Shown here piece by piece: positions 50,533-53,859 of a DNA stretch of 53,859 bases; position 1 is the stretch's first letter; every line of letters starts with the position of its first letter. The notes beneath the pieces were generated by a model. That model saw only the letters and a program-made list of their open reading frames with translations, did no database searches and was not told the DNA's origin. Both the position numbers and the translations under genes were made by a program. Source of the stretch: Acidobacteriaceae bacterium (GTDB lineage: Bacteria > Acidobacteriota > Terriglobia > Bryobacterales > Bryobacteraceae); the NCBI GenBank assembly GCA_903970405.1, contig CAJCIT010000305.1, positions 1 to 53,859 on the forward strand. The letters run 5' to 3'.

Positions 50533-52884
50533 TTGAAGTTCTCCTATCGCTGGATTGAGGAAATGGTTGAAGGCCTCGCCGTGAGAGCGCCGGAGTTGGA
50601 GCGCCTGATCACGATGAAGACGGCCGAGTGTGAAGGCGTCACGCCGGTAGGCGAACACTTTGCTTCGGCCCGGGTTGCGCGCGTGCTGACGGTGGAGGCC
50701 CTGCCGAAGGGCAAGAACAAGCGCGTGACCATTGATGCGGGCGATGGCGCCGTCCATACGGTGGTCTGCGGCGCGCCGAATGTCAGGCCGGAACTGCTGG
50801 CAGTGTGGCTGCCGCCGGGCACGATTATCGATGGGCGCGAACTGGGCGTGGCGCAGTTCGGCGGCGTGGCGAGCGAAGGCATGCTGGCAAGCGGCGCGGA
50901 GCTCGGCCTCAGTGACGACCGGTCAGGACTGTTAGAGCTGGCTGGCCTACAGCCCGGCGACGGGCTGCCCAAGCTGCGGGCGGACTGGGTGATTGAAATC
51001 GACAACAAAAGCCTGACCCACCGGCCCGATTTGTGGGGCCACTACGGGATGGCTCGCGAAGTGGCGGCGATTGCGGGCGGGAAGCTGGTGGATCCGGTGG
51101 ACATGACGTTGCTGCCACGCGGCGCGTCCCCCATTAAGGTGCAGGTGGAAGATGAGACGCTTTGTCCGCGCTACAGTGCGCTGGTTTACGGGAATGTAGT
51201 CGTGGACCCGTCGCCGTTATGGCTGAAGTTTCGGCTCGAGTCGGTGGGGCTGAACCCCATTAGCAACGTTGTCGACATCACGAACTTCGTTCTGGCCGAA
51301 CTACCGCAGCCGATGCATGCGTTCGACGCGGACAAACTGGTGGGCGACACCATCTTCGTGCGTCTGGCGAAGGCAGGCGAACATATCGACGCTCTGAATG
51401 GCGAAACGTATGAGCTGACGCCGGCTGACCTGGTGATTGCCGACGGTGCGGGCCCCATTGCGGTGGCTGGCGTGATTGGTGGAGCGGAGAGCGCGATTTC
51501 GAAATCGACCAAGCGCATCGTTCTTGAGAGTGCGAATTTCCACGCCGCCACCGTGCGGCTGACGTCGGCCCGGCACAAGATTCGGACGGATGCATCGATG
51601 CGGTTTGAGAAGTCACTGGATGCCGCCAATACAGCGCGCGGGCTGGCGCGGGCGATTGCGCTGATGAAGGACATCTGCCCGGCGGCGGCCCTGGTGGGAG
51701 GCGTCGCCGATGCGGGGCGAGTACCGGCGGGCGTGCCGCCGATTGCGATTTCGCTCAACACGATACATCGCAAGCTGGGCAAGGCGGTTGGCGAAGGACG
51801 CGTAGCCGATATCTTCACGGCGCTCGGATTCGGAGTGGAAAAGCCCAAGACGGGCGAGTTCCTGGTTCACGTACCGTCGTGGCGCGCGACGAAGGATATC
51901 TCTCTGAAGGATGACTTGGTGGAGGAGATCGGGCGCATTGTGGGGTATGGCGAGATCACGCCCGCCCCGCCGCTGGTGGCCAGCGTTCCGCCGCCCTCGA
52001 ATCCGATCCGGAGTTATCTGCGGGGATTGCGGCTGCAACTGGCGGCGCAAGGCTTCACGGAGGTTTATAACTATTCGTTCGTGAACGAGAAGACAGCGGC
52101 CCGCTTTGGATTGGCCGCGGCAGATCATATTGCGGTGAAGTCGCCCATTGCCGCCGAGCATACCCATTTGCGGCGCAGCCTGCTGCCGGGCCTCTTCCAA
52201 AATATTATCGACAACACGCGGAACTTTCGGGATTTCCGCCTGTTCGAAGTGGGTAAGGAGATTCATCCGCGCGCAGAGAGTGAGCTACCCGATGAGGTGA
52301 CCCATCTTGCGGCCGTACTCTATGCGTCGGCTGGAGACGAACGCGATTTCTATGAGCAGAAGCGCGTGGTGGAGTGCGCTTTTCCGGCGGCATCGCTGCA
52401 GCCGGTGGAGGCTCATCCCTGGGAGCATCCGGCGCGAACAACCGAAATTTTGTGGCGTGGCGCGGCCATCGGCCGGCTGTTTGAGTTGCATCCGTCGCTG
52501 CTCTTGGAAGAGGGACTGGAAGGGCGGGCAGTGCTCTTCGATGTAGATGTTGATCGGGCGGTGTCCCTTGCCGCTGAAGGGAAGCGGTATGTTCCGCCGC
52601 GGAAGTATCCCACCAGCGGATTTGACGTGTCCGTGGTTACCAAGCTGCGGCAACCGGTGGCTGAGGTAGAGACCGCGCTGGTTCGGCTGGCCGGCGAAGC
52701 GTTGGTAAGCATTGAGTTCGTTCGGCAATATGCCGGGCCGCCGCTCCCCGATGGACAGAAGAGCGTTTCGTATCACTTGGAAGTGGGATCGCTGGACCAT
52801 ACCCTCGCAAGCGATGAAGCGGCGGCCATCCGCGGTCGCGTGATCGAGGGGATGCAGGAACTGGGTTACGAATTGCGGGTTTGA
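50533..52884 (+). CDS. pheT: phenylalanine-tRNA ligase beta subunit
   Basis: PheT edits mischarged tRNA and binds the tRNA. The 783-residue chain has the OB-fold tRNA-binding domain (residues about 40-150, RVARVLTVEALPKGKNKRVTID, VVCGAPNVRPELLAVWLPPG), B3/B4 editing domain (LDNLDVH-type DKLVGDTIFVRLAKAGE, RIVLESANFHAATVRLTS), B5 and the C-terminal anticodon-binding FDX-ACB domain (KYPTSGFDVSVVTKL). The start appears to be TTG at 50533 with AAAGGA nine bases upstream. It ends 10 bases before the convergent DUF6807 gene. Confidence 0.97.
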   Translation: MKFSYRWIEEMVEGLAVRAPELERLITMKTAECEGVTPVGEHFASARVARVLTVEALPKGKNKRVTIDAGDGAVHTVVCGAPNVRPELLAVWLPPGTIIDGRELGVAQFGGVASEGMLASGAELGLSDDRSGLLELAGLQPGDGLPKLRADWVIEIDNKSLTHRPDLWGHYGMAREVAAIAGGKLVDPVDMTLLPRGASPIKVQVEDETLCPRYSALVYGNVVVDPSPLWLKFRLESVGLNPISNVVDITNFVLAELPQPMHAFDADKLVGDTIFVRLAKAGEHIDALNGETYELTPADLVIADGAGPIAVAGVIGGAESAISKSTKRIVLESANFHAATVRLTSARHKIRTDASMRFEKSLDAANTARGLARAIALMKDICPAAALVGGVADAGRVPAGVPPIAISLNTIHRKLGKAVGEGRVADIFTALGFGVEKPKTGEFLVHVPSWRATKDISLKDDLVEEIGRIVGYGEITPAPPLVASVPPPSNPIRSYLRGLRLQLAAQGFTEVYNYSFVNEKTAARFGLAAADHIAVKSPIAAEHTHLRRSLLPGLFQNIIDNTRNFRDFRLFEVGKEIHPRAESELPDEVTHLAAVLYASAGDERDFYEQKRVVECAFPAASLQPVEAHPWEHPARTTEILWRGAAIGRLFELHPSLLLEEGLEGRAVLFDVDVDRAVSLAAEGKRYVPPRKYPTSGFDVSVVTKLRQPVAEVETALVRLAGEALVSIEFVRQYAGPPLPDGQKSVSYHLEVGSLDHTLASDEAAAIRGRVIEGMQELGYELRV

Positions 52885-52894
52885 GCTCGCCTGC

Positions 52895-53859
52895 TTACTG
52901 CGTGGACCAGGAGGCGTAGGCCTTCTTCTCCTGGTCGGCGGTGAGAGGTGAGTCATCGATCAGAACGCGATAGCGGAAGCGAATTGACGAGCCGGATTTC
53001 AAGAAAAAGCCGCCGGCGCCGGTTGAGGTCTTGTCGAATTCCTTCAAGCCGAAGGGGTTCACGGCAAAGAGGCCATACGCGCGGGAGTGCCAGCGTTCCG
53101 GATGGTTCAGGTTGCCCGGGTGGTCGAAGATGGTGATCGCAACGGGCCTCTTTTCGACGTTGCCGGAGTATTGAACCCAATCCGCGGGACGGCCCCAGAC
53201 GGCCTTTTCCGTCGCAAAACCGGTGGAAGCCACCATCTGGCCGCCCTTGTCCTCGGCCATGGTATCGGCTAGGCGAATGGCGAAGAATCCTTCCTTGGTG
53301 TCGCCGAAGTTGAGGTCCTGAACGGCTTTGAATGTGATGTCAAAGTCGATTGTGCGCTGCCCCGGTGTCCCGGAGAATGTCATGATGCGATGCTCAGTGA
53401 GCATCTCCAGCCCCTTGGGATCGCGCCATGAGAAGTTCGCTTCAATGGACCCCTTGTGCTTTCCCGATGTCAACGTAGCGGGCGCGGTAAGGACCATGGT
53501 TCCGCGATTCGGCGTTGTGTAGGCCTTCTCATTCTCCCAGAAATTGATGCCGCTGATGCTGCCCAGGCCGATGAAGAGGCCGCGGTGGTGCGGATGGTCG
53601 CGCGATTCGCCTTCGACGTTTTGCATCGGGAAGGCGCGCGTGACGATGCGGCCATCGGCGCTGTGGAGCGGATAAAGGAACGGTTTCGGGTAGGGATCGC
53701 CGGTATAGAAATTCGTGAACGGCCGGCCATCGATCGCGACCGTGATGTGGTCCCCGTCGAGGCTGATATCGACCGGAAGACCTATGGGTTGGGCGGCGGG
53801 CGCGGCGCCGGTTTGACCCGGGGCCAACCCCACAAAGAGCAGCCAGACGAGCAGAAGGG
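52895..53859 (-). CDS. PmoA-family (DUF6807) exported protein, 5' partial
   Basis: The frame is open through the right edge of the window (LLLVWLLFVGLAPGQTG is read from the last bases), so the start and the first part of a signal peptide lie outside; an internal GTG at 53833 is not the start. The 312 visible residues after it contain FYTGDPYPKPFLYPLHSADGRIVTRAFPM, DHPHHRGLFIGLGSISGINFWE and HPGNLNHPERWHSRAYGLFAVNPFG, marks of the DUF6807 family, long labelled PmoA although unrelated to methane oxidation. It is a beta-sandwich, often in sugar-degradation loci; its function is unproven. Confidence 0.9.
   Translation of the reverse strand, partial: LLLVWLLFVGLAPGQTGAAPAAQPIGLPVDISLDGDHITVAIDGRPFTNFYTGDPYPKPFLYPLHSADGRIVTRAFPMQNVEGESRDHPHHRGLFIGLGSISGINFWENEKAYTTPNRGTMVLTAPATLTSGKHKGSIEANFSWRDPKGLEMLTEHRIMTFSGTPGQRTIDFDITFKAVQDLNFGDTKEGFFAIRLADTMAEDKGGQMVASTGFATEKAVWGRPADWVQYSGNVEKRPVAITIFDHPGNLNHPERWHSRAYGLFAVNPFGLKEFDKTSTGAGGFFLKSGSSIRFRYRVLIDDSPLTADQEKKAYASWSTQ

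Overview
The window looks like chromosomal DNA of an acidobacterium, most likely of the Solibacter/Bryobacter group. This is inferred from the GC-rich sequence, frequent GTG/TTG starts, paired M16 peptidases, a PmoA-family (DUF6807) protein, an EgtB-EgtD pair without other egt genes, MacB-type permeases and dispersed palindromic intergenic repeats. No marker gene proves it. Most of the window is housekeeping and secreted-protein genes. The accessory material is an Rhs remnant at the left edge and several families of small repeats.

Layout. 1-1331: the end of an Rhs (YD-repeat) gene with an HEASH-containing tip, a broken partner gene, and a second scrap of Rhs core. 1330-4446: MATE exporter, exported jelly-roll-like protein, and an SRPBCC-ArsR operon behind two identical palindromes. 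4477-10009: phosphoglucose-isomerase-like protein, zinc-ribbon protein and alpha-glucan phosphorylase (carbon storage). 10235-12482: egtB-egtD (ergothioneine). 12518-18286, minus strand: ECF sigma factor, anti-sigma factor, exported beta-solenoid protein, two MacB-type permeases without an ATPase, and an ExbD-like protein. 18449-21345: tRNA-Thr, a tannase-family esterase and an NHL-propeller protein.

21387-27828, minus strand: a compact chemosensory cluster read cheA-cheW-cheY-cheB-cheR-cheX, with no receptor gene in the window. CheA ends in a receiver-like domain that has lost its phospho-acceptor. 28246-32012: a large M14 carboxypeptidase and, divergent from it, a small protein that closely resembles the cyanobacterial fluorescence recovery protein (FRP). 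This is the most unexpected gene here. 32090-36821: an active M16 peptidase, an inactive M16 partner and a LolA-like protein in an overlapping operon. A perfect-looking hairpin repeat lies inside the start of the second gene. 36882-41906: bestrophin-like membrane protein, exported methyltransferase, exported hypothetical, GT-C membrane glycosyltransferase and CarD.

41907-42568 holds only degenerate repeats. 42569-46010, minus strand: lpdA-lipB-E2, which joins two 2-oxoacid dehydrogenase subunits to the lipoylation enzyme that activates E2. 46195-53859: small membrane protein, purA, a conserved hypothetical, an ankyrin protein, pheS-pheT and the start-truncated DUF6807 gene at the right edge. 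The strongest leads are the FRP-like gene, the hairpin in the M16 gene, the Rhs cassette scar, the pseudo-receiver CheA, the ATPase-less permease/sigma operon and the twin-palindrome operator.
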